Part shown: piece after piece, positions 31,016 to 43,563 of the stretch
Position numbering within the stretch: position 1 is the first letter of the stretch
How the letters are laid out: every line of letters starts with the position of its first letter
Assembly (NCBI GenBank): GCA_029168955.1
Contig: JAPDOI010001745.1
Span: forward strand, 82,588 to 146,587
Direction: 5' to 3'
From: Aplectana chamaeleonis
Lineage: Eukaryota > Nematoda > Chromadorea > Rhabditida > Cosmocercidae
DNA: 64,000 nt
The notes under the pieces: generated by a model
The model's input: only the letters and a program-made list of their open reading frames with translations
What the model was told of the DNA's origin: nothing
Databases searched by the model: none
Position numbers and translations under genes: made by a program

Positions 31016-32113
31016 ATGACTATTTTGGACGAGCAGTTTCAACTATTGCTATCTACGCTCTCCAGTGCTCTACTAGGAGCCACCCAGTCCCATTCAACGC
31101 CAGCAGTCGATCCGTCGAAGCAATTCGACCTCCTGGCTAACCGCATTGTGCCATTCACCTATGATCCTGAGGCTGACATCACATTTGAAGCCTGGTACCG
31201 TCGTCATCATGATGTATTCACTATCGACGCACAGTTTCTGGATGATACCATGAGGGTACGACTATTACTGCACAAGTTCGACTCCGCTGCGTACGAAAAA
31301 TATTCGAACTACATTCTTCCGCAGACGCCACGCGAAGTCAACTTCAGTGATGCCGTTACAACGCTAATGGATTTATTTGGGCCACAACAATCCTTATTCA
31401 GTACGCGTTATTCCTGCCTAAAACTGGTTAAGGATACGAAGGATGATTTTGCTACCTATGCTGGCCGTGTCAACCGGGAATGCTCAAGATTTAAACTCGC
31501 TGAATGTGACGACGCACAATTCAAATGCCTAATATTCGTCTGCGGCCTCCATTCGACTGAAGACGCTGTTATCAGACTAAAGCTCTTGGACAAAATCGAG
31601 GCCGACCCGAAGTGCACGATCCAGACGCTCACAGAAGAGTGCAAAAGACTCATCAACCTGAAGCACGATACTAAGATGATTGAGGATGGAGCGCCAACAG
31701 TCCAATCTGTCCAGCGATCGATATCAACCCGATCCCGCCCCCATCCACCCCCCCCCCCATGTCCATGCCCTCCCAGCATGCCATGCCCTCCCCACATGCC
31801 ACACAACTGTCATCACGGAACCCCAGGCCTGATGCCCCACCCAACCGTTCCAGTACAAGACAGCCCCCCTTCCCATGCTGGCTGTGTGGATCCATGCATT
31901 TCGTTCGAGACTGCCCATACAAACGTCACAAGTGCTCGAGATGCCGCCGGACCGGTCACAAAGATGGTTTCTGCGACCAAGCCAGACGCCGGCAATCACA
32001 TCGACGCAATGATCGACCACGAGATCAAACTACAAAGCAAGGTTTCCGATCAGATGCAGTCTTCAAAGTCTCCAGTATCTATTGCGGTCAATACCGCCGC
32101 TTCGCCACGATAG
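31016..32113 (+). pseudogene. Ty3/gypsy Gag, frame lost in a poly-C tract
   Basis: 365 codons open. The capsid-like part contains FDLLANRIVPFTYDPEAD, FEAWYRRHHDVF and FATYAGRVNRECSRFKLAE, typical of nematode gypsy Gag. After the C-run at about 31746-31758 the meaningful frame changes to that of 31759-32472, which carries two CCHC knuckles, CWLCGSMHFVRDC and CSRCRRTGHKDGFC. A homopolymer indel, or recoding there, explains the shift. Confidence 0.85.
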
Positions 32114-34362
32114 CAGTCGACGGAAAACCCATTGTTTTTCAAGTGGATAGCGCATCCGATGTGACGATTATCAACGTGAAGACATGGAACCTCATGGACA
32201 AACCGAGTCTACAAGCTTCCACTCTCAATGCTCACAGCGCCTCTGGCGACCGCATTCAATTCATTGGTGAACGACGATGCACCTACACCTTCAATGGATC
32301 CTCAGCTGATGGAACATACTATGTCGCTGACACCAAATCACACTTACTCGGATTGGAATGGATTTCCAAACTGGGAATCTACAGCGTGATGGATACTCTC
32401 CCTAAACGGATTCTTTGGCATCCATCAATGTCACCAACGTACCCAACCCCGACCCCACCAGTGACCGGATAGGTGCGCAACTACAAGTCGACTACCCAGA
32501 TGTCTTCAGCACAGATCTTGGTCTCTACAAGTTTTCCAAAGCAACTCTACAACTGAAGAAAACTGCACAGCCGATATTTCGCCCCAAGCGTCCTGTGACG
32601 TACGCCGCTCTTCAAGCAGTGGTCTAAGAACTCGATCGTCTGGAGTCAAGCGGTGTCATTTCGGAAGTCGACTACAGCAACTGGGCAGCACCGATCGTGA
32701 TCGTTAGGAAATCTAATGGGTCACTTCGAATCTGTGCCGATTTTTCGACCGGACTCAACGACACCCTCGATCTCCATCAATACCCACTCCCCTTGCCCGA
32801 AGACATCTTCGCGACACTATCTGGCGGTCAATACTTCACGCACATCGATTTCGCCGATGCATACCTGCAGATAGAAATGGATGACAAATCGAAGGAACTA
32901 CTGGTCATAAACACCCACCGTGGACTCTACCAGTACAATCGACTGCCTTTCGGAGTGAAGTCGGCGCCAGCAATATTTCAACAACTAATCGACGCGACTT
33001 TTGCCGGTCTGAATGGAGTCGTGGCTTACCTGGATGATGTCATAGTGGTCGGACGATCAGCCGAAGAACATCAGCGCAATCTGGATGCCGTTTTCAGAAG
33101 AATCGCCGAAAGTGGTCTGCACGTGAAGCTCGAAAAATGCCGTTTCGCAGCAACTTCCATAAACTACCTCGGATATATCGTCGACAAAAACGGTCGACGC
33201 CCAGACCCACGGAAGATCGAAAGCATCCAAAATATGCCAGCTCCCAAGGATATTTCACAGTTGCGGTCATTTCTCGGACTACTCAGCTACTATGGCAATT
33301 TCGTCAAAGAGATGAGGTATCTGCGTGCACCTCTCGATGCACTATTGGTCAAGCACACCAAGTTTGAATGGTCTTCTAAATGCGACGAGAGCTTCAATAA
33401 AGCGAAAAAATTCTAACGTCTGATCTTCTCCTAGCCCACTACGACCCTAATCAGGAAATCTTGGTCGCCGCCGATGCTTCTATGGATTGGGAGCAGTAAT
33501 TTCTCACCGATATGCAGATGGATCAGAAAAGGCCGTCTCACATGCATCGCGTTCGCTAATACCCGCCGAGAAGAACTATAGTCAGATCGAAAAAGAAGGC
33601 CTCGCGCTGATATTCGCCATTCAAAAATTCCACCGAATGCTACATGGAAGAAGATTCACTCTTCTAACGGATCACAAACCTCTTCTGACGATATTTGGCT
33701 CGAAAAAGGGAATTCCAGTATACACGGCGAACAGACTGCAGCGATGGGCAACGACATTGTTAGCCTATGACTTCAATATTCAGTACCGATCTACAACAAG
33801 TTTTGGACAAGCTGACGCTCTTTCTCGACTCATCGCTACTCAGTCGACTCCGGATGAAGATCGAGTTATCGCTGCTATCTCCACAGATGCTGATCAGGCA
33901 CATGTATTATGCAGCGCCATTCGAGCTCTTCCAGTGACCGCTGATGAAATAAGGGATTCGACTATGAGTGATCGATTCCTCCAGCTTGTTAAATGTTACG
34001 TTCAAGGAAGATGGCCCAAGATAGTGAAAAACGCGAAAATGCAATGTTTCTACAATCGACCTGATTCCCTCTCCACTCAAGACGGATGTATACTACTTGC
34101 AGAACGCGTGGTCATCCCTGAAATTCTTCAACAGAGAGTGCTTAAACAGCTTCGCAGTGGACACCCTGGAATCGTACGAATGAAGGCCCTTGCAAGAAGT
34201 TACATCTATTGGCCAGGAATCGATGAAGACGTCGAAAACAAGGTCAAACGCTGCCTAAAATGTGCATCTATCGCTAAACATCCGGTCAAGACAACACTTG
34301 CATCCTGGTCACTTCCCGAGAAACCGTGGGCCAGAATTCAAATCGATTACGCCGGACCTTAT
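31759..34362 (+). pseudogene. Ty3/gypsy Pol, first part (protease, RT, RNase H, integrase zinc finger)
   Basis: The protease has VFQVDSASDVTII, the DSASD variant of the aspartic active site. RT follows a stop at 32625 and shows THIDFADAYLQIEM, LPFGVKSAPAIFQ and the intact catalytic AYLDDVIVVG. A stop at 33414 and a frameshift precede RNase H (VAADAS, EKEGLALIFAIQKFH, LLTDHKPLL). The integrase HHCC region (HPGIVRMKALARSYIYWPG, CLKCASIAKHP) and the first catalytic Asp (IDYAGPY) end at the LINE junction. Confidence 0.93.
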
Positions 34363-34397
34363 CTTCTTCTTCTTTTCAGCCACATTGGAGTTTCTTC

Positions 34398-37300
34398 TCA
34401 TAGGCGCAGAAAGGCGGCAACATCACTCGGCTTGTTCCACATATCACGAGCAGACAGAGGAGTAGGTCTGGCAGAGCATGAAAATAGATGTAGTGAATCA
34501 TGACCAGTATTTTGACAGTCAGCACATTTATCCGGGACCGATTCATCGATCCTATGTACGTAGGCTTTGAGGTACGAAGAATCACCGCAACGTAGACCCG
34601 CTAGAGTGACGCGGGAGCGTCTGGGCAGAGTCTTCTCACTGTCATCGACCGTAGGAGTGCACACTACCAAGCGACTGGATTAGAGGGGCACAGGACAGGT
34701 ATTCAGATAGGAATCTGGTGTGTTCGATTTGCTGCAGCCTCTTTCTTGTGAGCTCAGAGGTGGCCCATCTTTGACGATCCACTGTAGAAATGGCAGCGTG
34801 CAGCGGTGTGCGAATATTACGAGGATGGGGGTCTGATGACAAGAGGGGGTAGTTGGGATGTGTGGCATTCTTGACTATGCCGATGTGGAACTGTTGTGAC
34901 TGCAGTTGGCAGTGCTGCTTGACAGGAAGTAGGGCACATTCTTGGTGAAGATGGGATATAGGTGTTGATTTTGGGCAGCCAGTGATGACACGAAGTGCAG
35001 TGTTTTGTACACGTTGTAGCTTGCTCCAAGAGGCGTCCGACAGGTGTCTAGTCCATATCGGGGCTCCATACTCCAGAGTAGGCTGTATCATGGCCTTATA
35101 TGTCGTGCGTAAGACTTCCTTTGTGCTACCCCAGGTAGTACCCGCCAGAGCACGGAGGATGTTATTTCGCGTGTTGGCAGTTGCAGCTCGGATGCGCGTG
35201 TTTTCATTAAAGCGCAGTGAAGGATCCAGAAAGATTCCAAGTAGCCGAGGGTGCTTGGAGAGAGGCAACTGGTTACCTTCCCAGAGAACTCCTGGGATGT
35301 AGCTGATGCTCAGCCGTTGCAGTAGTGCACAGAGTGACGCTAGACTTTGAAGGAGAGACCTTTAGCTGCTTCGATTCGAGAAATTTGGCCAGCTGCAGAG
35401 GTATTTGTTCATCTCCGTAGTGGCACGATCGATAACAGAGTCAGTGCATACAATTGTGATATCATCTGCATACAGACATGAGTGAATGTTGGGCGGCGGC
35501 TTCGGAATATCGGATAGATATAAGGAGAATAGGCTTGGTGATAATACTCCACCTTGAGGAACGCCCGCCTTCAAGGGAACCGACTTCGACAGGTGTCCGT
35601 CAAATTTCACACGTATGGAGCGATCTTTGACGAAGTTGTCAGTCCATCGTTTGCACCAGTCGGGCATGTCACAGTCCAGAATCGATTTTGATAGCAAGGA
35701 AGTGCTGACATTGTCAAAAGCGGCAGTCAGATCAATTGCGACGACTAGACTTCTACCGGCGGGAGCATTTCTATTGAAACCAGCAATGATGTGTTCAGAT
35801 ATTGACGTTAATGCGGTGATGGTGGAGTGCGCCTTTTTGAAGCCATGCTGATGGACGTTCTGCTGTAGTGCGCCCTGGAGATGCGGGTTTATGATTGTCT
35901 CCGCCAACTTAGCGATAGGGGAAAATAGGGATATGGGACGGTGTGACGTTGCTTTATCTTCTGGTTTGCCAGGCTTGGGAACTGGGAGAACAGTCGCTTG
36001 TTTCCAACGAGCAGGAATAATACCAGTGGTAAACGACAATAAATAAGATCACTGAGTACCTCTGCGTACTGTTCCGGCAAATGCTTCAGATGAACGGCTG
36101 AGATGCCGTCTGGTCCTTCTGCCCTCGAATTCTTCATCGACTTGATGATGGTAGAGACGGTAGAAGCAGTTATGGCAGGTATGTCATGTCGACTGAGTTT
36201 TCTGATCGCACGTAAAGTACATCTGTGCTCTTTGTTGCGGCGAGATGAAGCAGAAGCATAGAGTTTACCAAGTTGACAGGCAGCCTTGTATCCGAATTCA
36301 AATCTGCCTGAGGGGAACTCAAGCGTATTGCGCGCAGGTGCCATCTTCTTCCCAGATAGTCGCTTCAGAATGGTCCACGCTTGTTTGCTATCTTTCGCAA
36401 AATTGATGGATTCGGTGTACTCCCTCCAGCGTTTCTGCTTGTAGTCGTTCAGCACTTTAGAGATCTCATCTGACAGTAGTGAAATGCACGGATCGGAAGG
36501 ATCAGTTCTGCGTCTGTCGTCCCGTTGTGTGATTAGCTCCAGTGCTTCCTTTGGTACGTTAGGGTGGAACGTTCTTACACGACCGGTCGGAATGGCTATT
36601 CTGGAGGCTTCGCATATGGTGTCAACGACGAACTTCTCTTTGTCATGAACAGAGCCAGCTAGCGGATAGTTGGCTACCCGGCTGAGCAGCACCTCCTTAA
36701 ACAGGACCCAGTTAGCCTTACTGTAGTTAATGTAACATTTGCTACGGGAGCCAGAAAAAGGTGCGAGATGACTATTAAAAGACAGATCCAATGTTGTGCT
36801 GATGGGTACATGATCACTGGCCATGGCCACAGATGTGAACCAGTTACAAGACATGGCAAGAGAAGAGGAAACGAACGTGACATCAGGTGAGGAGGGCCTG
36901 CCCGTCGATGGGAGACGAGTAGGAGAATCTTCGTTTATAGGAATTAGGTCACAATCATCCGCAAAAGCTCAAGTAGTTCTCCTCTGTGATCAGGATGTAA
37001 GGAGGCGAACCAGGAAGGGGAATGACCATTAAAGTCACCAGCCATGACAACAGATGAAGATGAGAGGATTGAAAATACATCATGTAAGTATGGTGTGGGA
37101 TCAAAATGCGTTGGGACAAGAGGTGGATGGGGGAATGTAAACATTGACAATATCCAGAGGACAGCTTTGCAATACTATATGAACTCCTATACATTCAACA
37201 ACATTGTCATTGGGGAGGTCAATAACATGAGATGGAATTGAAGATTTAACAAAAGTTGACACGCCACCGCCATGTGATGTACGGGGAATATGATAGGATG

Positions 37301-37815
37301 TATAGCCGGGAAGGCGGGGCTGAGAAGGAGGACACGCTAAGTTTGGTCTCCTGTAGGAGGATGACATCAGGTTGTGAGCGTTCAATGTACAATGTAGGTT
37401 CCATAAGTTTGGCACGCAAGCCATTAATATTGAGTTGAAAAATGTTGAGACTATGAAGAGGAACCGTAGAAGGTGAATTAATACAAGACATCCAACAATA
37501 GGCATCAGTGTAGTCATTGTAACTAGTTAACCCCGAACATTTGAGGTGTACCCAGCCAAGGCAACCACTGCACTGGATGCTCGCATGGTGGGCCGACAAT
37601 CCACAATGACGGCATGGATATCGCGGAGTCTTGTTTCGCGGTCCAGGATTCTTCTCAATGCCAGCTCGTAACAGTAGAATACCAAGGAGTGTAGCAGCCA
37701 GCCATTTACACTCCCACACAGAAAAAACTCCTCGTGGAGTTGTTGACGCTCGTTTGATGAGTCTTCTTGATCTTGGTAGTCGACTCCACAGATCCACCAC
37801 GCGTAGGTTGAGCAT
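34398..37815 (-). pseudogene. LINE A copy 2 polyprotein, frameshifted
   Basis: N-terminus to endonuclease at 37246-37815 (2A-like GIEKNPGP, finger CRHCG...CWMSC). Frameshifts near 37320, 37110 and 36960 break the endonuclease. 35889-36854 continues through SDHVPI and the linker, and is intact where copy 1 has a deletion. The shift near 36040 is shared with copy 1. RT at 35362-36039 has the [20 protein letters not shown] and YADD motifs, and the C-terminal part runs to 34398 with [17 protein letters not shown]. Confidence 0.93.
37639..37662 (-). other. Putative 2A motif, LINE A copy 2
   Basis: GIEKNPGP at residues 52-59, identical to copy 1, after a LLGILLLRA leader. Confidence 0.7.
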
Positions 37816-37824
37816 CTCGGATCC

Positions 37825-38749
37825 TTATGAAGGCACCTACTTCTTGGTGATTGTCGATGCCTTCTCAAAACGGCCTGAAATTTTCCAAACGGATAGAACA
37901 GTCACCAGAGCCACGATAGCTATTCTACGAAAGGTATTCGCAAGATACGGGATGCCCGAAACGCTGGTATCCGACAACGGCAGTCAATTCGCCTCTACTG
38001 ATTTCAAGGATTTTTGCTCTGAAAATGGAATCCAACATATTTTCTCGCCGCCGTATCATCCCCAATCCAATGGACAAGCTGAAAGGTTCGTAGACACTTT
38101 CAAACGGACAATTTCCAAGCTCAAAGGAGAAGGAACGCTCTCCGAAATACTGGAAAAGTTCCTGCTTACCTACCGCTCGACTCCGTGCCCCACTCTGCAT
38201 GATTCAAAAACACCACCGGAAATCTTCATGGGACGGAAAATCCGCACAACTCTATCCTTGCTGAAACCACCAGACAAACGAGGAGGATTGGTGAACGAAT
38301 CTATGGAGTTCCAGTTCAATAATCACCACGGCGCTAAACGCCGCACCTTCAACGTTGCAGACCCGGTTTTCGCACGAAATTATGGAAAGAAACCGGAATG
38401 GATCAGTGGTACTGTTCTTCAACGTATCGGACACGTTCTCTACAAGGTTGCCGTTGGAAATGAAGTATGGACCAGGCACAGCAACCAACTCAGGATTTGT
38501 TTGCCATCCGTGGTATGTGAACGGCAAAGAGATATAAACACGTTATTCGAGATGTTCGACTTGGAACGGCCAACATCACCTCATCATCCAACTGCTGCTC
38601 GAAATGGTGATGACACAATGGAATCGATGGCACCGGTATCGACTACTCCGCCTCGTCCTGACGTCATGCAGCCACGAAGATCTACCCGATCAAGGAAATC
38701 AACTACACGTCTAAACATGGATCCCAACCAGAAGACCTATAGAATTTGA
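37825..38749 (+). pseudogene. Ty3/gypsy integrase, second part
   Basis: It resumes after LINE A copy 2 with EGTYFLVIVDAFSKRPE, the second Asp in LVSDNGSQF, and the Glu in YHPQSNGQAERFVDTFKR (DDE core complete across the two halves). A C-terminal chromodomain-like or basic tail (RRSTRSRKSTTRLN) ends at 38749. The open frame extends leftward to 37631 through antisense LINE sequence, which is accidental. Confidence 0.93.
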
Positions 38750-38782
38750 TCGTTTTCTGTTATACTATATGTTTTTTCTTTT

Positions 38783-38793
38783 AAAAAGGGAGG
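38783..38793 (+). other. Polypurine tract
   Basis: AAAAAGGGAGG immediately precedes the 3' LTR and would prime plus-strand synthesis. Confidence 0.85.
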
Positions 38794-38982
38794 TGTTGTA
38801 TCGATTTGATCTCCTTGACTGCATGCACTGACACTGATCAATGACGTGTACTTTGTACCTTGGCGCTATAAAAGGCGACCTATTTGCTTAGTTTCTGATT
38901 CTTCTCTGTTCTACGTTGTGGTCTAATAAATCGTCTAACATATCGTCTATCGACTATATCGACCCGTCCCTCCGACGTAACA
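38794..38982 (+). repeat. 3' LTR of Ty3/gypsy element
   Basis: 189 bp, starting TGTTGTATCG and ending GACGTAACA. It differs from the 5' LTR at a small cluster near position 60 and at two single bases. Confidence 0.95.
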
Positions 38983-40509
38983 GTTTGCCAGATTCTCCTC
39001 TTACTCACAATATCCTTTGCTCTCAGTTTAATGCTAGTTTTGATCAACTAGGTTCGTTTGAATGAACCTTATCACGGCTAAATATTTACACCCGCTCTAA
39101 CTTTTTTTATTTCCATTAAATTCCTAAAATGGGTACATCCAGAATAGACTACCTTTACCATCTTCCAATTCCTTCAGTTTCAATCCTTTTCTCCTCCCCG
39201 TTCTGTAATAAAATAAATTTTTTATTAATATTGTGTGCGCGTCCATTCCCGTGTGGGCTGTGTAGCTGCGTACAAACACCGTATCGCACGGCAAGCCGAT
39301 TTTTTAAGGGTTGCGGCATTCTAGAAGGGTAAAACTCGGGTTTTCTACTCCCTACGAATCACATGAATCCTAACATTGTTCCACAACACAAAATAGCTCT
39401 GATTTCCACATCAGAACAATCAAACACAGATTAACTAATCCTTCATAGGTTTATGAAAACATTCGACAGGAAACATTAATTATCGCAATAGTAGTAGTTC
39501 TGTTGTTGGTAATTGTTCAATTGTATTGAAAAATGTTTTATCTTTTGTCATAACTTACCGTCTTACTAACAAATTTTCCTCATGGGGTTTTTTGAAGTTC
39601 AGAAATTACACTACCCTTTTTGTAGCCATTTTCGGAATTTTCTCTGTTCAGTGCTTTTTTTATATTCTTGTTTATCAAAATCAGAAGTCAAGATCATGGC
39701 TGTCCAACTATTCGGAAAACAGCCGATTTCGATTTCCCATAAGGGGGTGCCTAAAAATTACCGAGCTAAGGGGGTGCATATTCAGAATCGCCATGCCGGG
39801 ACGTGTGCCCGGCCCTGGTCGGAAACCTGGCAATGGCCGTTACCTATTTTTTCTTTCATGGGGGCGTGGTCGACTTTTTCCTAGCTTTTTCTGGCTTATT
39901 TGAGCGAATCGAGATTTCGCGCTTTGCAGGGTTGGTATAGGCGGCGACCGGACACTAATATCAAAAATTACCTCTGAGGTTGAACTGTGCCTTTAAAGGC
40001 ACAGTCCAAGCTCAGGGACGAATTCTGATATTTCCACATAATTGTGAAGTAGATACACCCTATATAGCATCTGCCAAGTGCGAGCTCTCAATTCTTCCGA
40101 ATAAGCGAGATATAGCAGGAAGCCACCCTGGGGCGCCCACATCAGGAAGCCACTTTGGCACGCCCCTTTTACGATCTTTCGAACTCAACAGTGGCGAGAT
40201 GAGCGATGGTTTCCGAAGAATGGCCCCGTTCTTCCCTTCGTTCTCAGACTATCTCTTATTCAGGTCAGCTCGCATACATCGGTTGCAAATGAAGGTAGTA
40301 AGAAGCCTCGAACAACTCGTCCACCATGCTTCCGTAGCTCAATTTTTGAGTGGCCATAACTTCGTTCCTAGAGGGTCTTGTACCATTCCAGAGACATCGT
40401 TGCTGCCGAGATGTTGTGCGTTCGTGCCGTGGCAGTGTGGAGGAAAGAAGATCGCCTCCGTGCAAACCGACGTCATCCCCTCCGCGAAGAGGGTTTTTGT
40501 CATGGGAGA

Positions 40510-43500
40510 GGTGCTGGCCGGCCGCAGCTCTCCTTCGGATTCTCCTGCAAAGGGCCGGCGTGGAGAGGAGATCCTGGACCCGCTCAGAAGTACCTACGCG
40601 CCACGTGCGGCAATGATGTTACTGGAGACATACCAGCGTCCAGTGCTTCGGATGCCAAAGGTGGGTGCACTTCTCCTGTTCGGGTCTCAGCTCTGCGAGG
40701 CATCATAACTCATCTTTTCGTTGTGTATTATGCTTCTCACCTTCCAACTCAGATTCCTCTATCTCGAATCGCCCCCTTTCCATTGTGCATATCAATCTAA
40801 ACGGCCTTCGTGCCAAGCTTTCTGAACTCTCTCTCTTCGCACCTACCTACCATCCAGACGTGATCATTGTTCAAGAAACCAAGCTCTCTCCATCCCCTAC
40901 CTATCCTCATACCAATATCCCAGGCTATACTTCTTACCATGCTCCAAGGTCATCTCTCGGGGGTGGAGTTTCTACTTTCGTTCTATCTTCACTTCCCTCA
41001 CACCTCATTCCCAGCACCCCCACGGACGGTACTCTCGAGTACCTCCCAAACCATCTCCCCCTAAAAACACCCCTTTCTCTTTTCAACATATACATTCCAC
41101 CTACAACTTCATGCCCTTCAACTTACAGTCCTATCCCACTTCTCAAGCAGCTGAGCGACTGCTCCCTCTCATCCTCGGTCGTTTTCGCGGGTGATTTCAA
41201 CGCTCACACCTTTTGCTCGTCTCTCGGTCCTGATGTTAGAGGAAATGACGTCGAAGAATGGGCAGATGAGTGCGACCTGGTCATTTTAAACGATGATCAG
41301 CCCACTCGTCTCCCTGCCAACGGCCGATCTTCTAGCCCATACCTATCTCTTGTCTCGTCCAACCTTTCTAGCTGCTGCTCATGGTCTACCTCGACGACTT
41401 TGCCAAGTGACCATGTTCCTGTCTTTGTCCACATCGATCTATCCAATTCTCTCGCTCCCTTTTCTGGTGTTCGCCAACGTTCTTTCCTTATTTAGGCCGA
41501 GCAGACTGGCGGCTGTTCAGTGAAGTTGCGCTTCGCCTATCGGCAGATTACCCGTGGAATGGAAGTGTGCACCAGAAAGAGTGCCATTTATATGACGCAA
41601 TCCGCAAGGCCATGAATGCGGCTATTCCTATCGGTCGCGTCAAGACGTTCTATCAAAATGTCAACAGAGACATCCTCGACAAAATTAGAACGAGAGATGC
41701 GAGTATAGCGGCTAATCATTTGGACCCGTGATTGCTGAGCTTGACAGTGATATCAAAAAGGATTTGGACAGACACAAGAAAGAAGAGTGTGAGAAGTTCA
41801 CCGGGCAGTTCGATTTCAAAACGGAAAGTGCAGCTACTTGAAAGGTTTTACGGAAGCTTTCGGGTGAAAGCTCACCCGCCACCGTCTCCACAATCGAATT
41901 CGCCAACGGCGTATTCAAATCAGGAAAGGAAGCCGCTTATGCGCTCGGGAAAAGTTTTTTCATCACCAGTGCTAAACGAGGTCCGCAACGAGGTGCGTCG
42001 TAGTAAACGCTTCGGACGTGCTCATAAGCGGGAGGCTGTGCCGCCTCCCGCTTATGAGCACGTCCGAAGTGTTTACTACGACGCAAGTTGAGAAGTCTCT
42101 CACGGAACTCCAGAGCTACTGGTCCTGATGAGATATGTCCTGCTGTCTTGAAAAAGATACCCACTGACCTACTACCGCTTCTCACTGATGTGATAAACAC
42201 CTCGTTCAGGTCGTGTACTATCCCGCAGAATTGGAAGACGGCAAACGTCGTTCCGCTGCCCAAGCCTGGCAAGCCCCAAGCTTCAGTCAAGGGATACCGG
42301 CCCATTAGCTTGTTGTCTTCTTTTGCTAAAGTAGCTGAAAAGCTGATCGTCAAAGACCTGGCCGAACACAACGAGAGACAGGTGTTTCAGGACGGATTCA
42401 GAAGACTGCATTCCACCCCGACAGCATTGTTAGAAATTACGAGCTATGCAATTGATGGTTTCAACGCCTATAAGCCGCAGAGAACTGTAGCAGATGTCTT
42501 GGATCTCACTAAGGCTTTCGACACAGTGAATCTTGGTATCTTATCAAACAACTTACTGGAGTCATCAATCCCGCCATGGCAAAAGCGCTGGATAGCTGCA
42601 TTCACTAAGGGAAGACGGGCTAGAGTGATGTTCCAGAATCACGTCACAAACAGCATTCCGATTGCAGCTGGAGTCCCACAGGGCGGCGTATTGTCGCCTG
42701 CTCTCTTCAGTCTGTACCTCGAAGATATTCCCGCCCCTCCCCAGGATATCAAGGTGGTCGCTTACGCTGACGATATGACTGTCTTGTGTCGTGATCGGGA
42801 CATAAATGTGGCCGCCGCTAAGATTAACAGGTTTTTGATCACACTGAAAAGCTTCTTCGGCCGCAAAATGATGAAGATTTCTGCGTCAAAGTCATCGGTA
42901 TCCGTACTCACAACGGACCCATCTGAACACAGCACACATCCGTATGTCGTATGGAATGGAGATCGTTTGCCTGCGGCTCGCTTCCCAAAACTTCTCGGAC
43001 TCGTGCTCGATCCCTTCCCAAGTTCCATAAGAACACGGAACAGAAGCAGGCTATCGTGAAAGCGAAGCTTAACGTGCTTAAATCACCCCTCTTGGAGGGT
43101 GCTTAACCCCGTCAGAGAGAGGCGTCAGAAAGCCATTCGCCGATGCTCCCAGCAAAGTCAGCCGATGCTCCCAGCAAAGTCAATCTGCAAAGATGGCACG
43201 ACTCACAGCAAGAACGACTCCGTCTACTGCGCGAGGAGCATACTCAGTTCGTACGGTGCCATCTGGAAAAGGCGGCCATTAGTCCCATATTAGGGGTAGT
43301 GCCGCCCCAAGTCTTCACATCCTAGGCTGAACTCGGAAGAAGGGCCAGGTGCACCCTGGCATCGCTGCGCTGTGGTCATTCTACCATGCTTATGTCCTAT
43401 GTCAGCAAAATAGACAGCAGCAAATCAGATGTCTGCCCGGACTGTGGCTGCCTCGGCCATGATACTGCACACCTTTTCAAATGTCCGGAAAGACCCACCA

Positions 43501-43563
43501 CGCTGACCGTAATGGACTTATGGACGAATCCGTTACTGGTCGCCCAGTTTCTCAACCTATGAC
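40510..43563 (+). pseudogene. LINE B copy 2 polyprotein, many lesions
   Basis: Leader FLSWERCWPAAALLRILLQ, then the 2A-like motif broken by a 1-bp shift (GVER, then DPGP in another frame). The endonuclease (40665-41495) has [53 protein letters not shown] and SDHVPVFVHI. RT (42088-43059) has [50 protein letters not shown] and intact YADD. A hairpin replaces part of the linker (41995-42084), about 300 bp are missing near 43080, and a short tandem duplication lies at 43138-43176. The terminal finger is CPDCGCLGHDTAHLFKC. Confidence 0.92.
41995..42084. repeat. 90-bp near-perfect palindrome inside LINE B copy 2
   Basis: Arms of about 42 bp starting GCGTCGTAGTAAACGCTTCG and ending with the complement, with a 4-6 bp loop (TGTGCC). 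It sits where other LINE B copies encode VTVRELxxLPLM, so it replaces coding sequence. Confidence 0.9.

Larger units (their letters stand above)
34363..37824 (-). mobile_element. LINE A copy 2, full length, inside the gypsy integrase
   Basis: Antisense to its host. The 3' tail appears as CTTCTTCTTCTTTTCAGCC at the left and the 5' start as CTCGGATCC at the right. The host codons on each side join (CCTTAT, then GAAGGC), with a 4-6 bp duplication (TTAT or CCTTAT). By eye it differs from copy 1 only by scattered bases. Confidence 0.95.
30791..38982 (+). mobile_element. Ty3/gypsy LTR retrotransposon, complete but split by LINE A
   Basis: Two LTRs of 188-189 bp (TG...CA) differ at about five positions. 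The flanks are the exact 5-bp duplication GTTTG (30786-30790, 38983-38987). The order gag, protease, RT, RNase H, integrase is that of Ty3/gypsy. It is nested in a hAT element and is itself host to LINE A copy 2 (34363-37824). Excluding the LINE it is about 4.7 kb. The near-identical LTRs imply recent insertion. Confidence 0.97.
29560..39817. mobile_element. Non-autonomous hAT element with long TIRs, hosting a Ty3/gypsy element
   Basis: Ends CAGGGCTGGGCACGCGTCCC and GGGACGTGTGCCCGGCCCTG are inverted repeats. The flanks are the exact 8-bp duplication GTCGGAAA (29552-29559, 39818-39825). Long inner arms also pair, for example 30520-30640 with 38988-39110 (shared GATAAGGTTCATTCAAA) and 30290-30470 with 39150-39340. 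Without the gypsy insertion the element is about 2 kb. No transposase is seen. Confidence 0.92.

Noticed and set aside
37631..37824. N-terminal extension of the integrase
   Set aside because: It is antisense LINE A sequence; the true integrase continues from IDYAGPY at 34362.
40265..40465. Minus-strand ORF at the MITE-LINE B junction
   Set aside because: It spans a transposon boundary (40402/40403), so it cannot be an ancestral gene.
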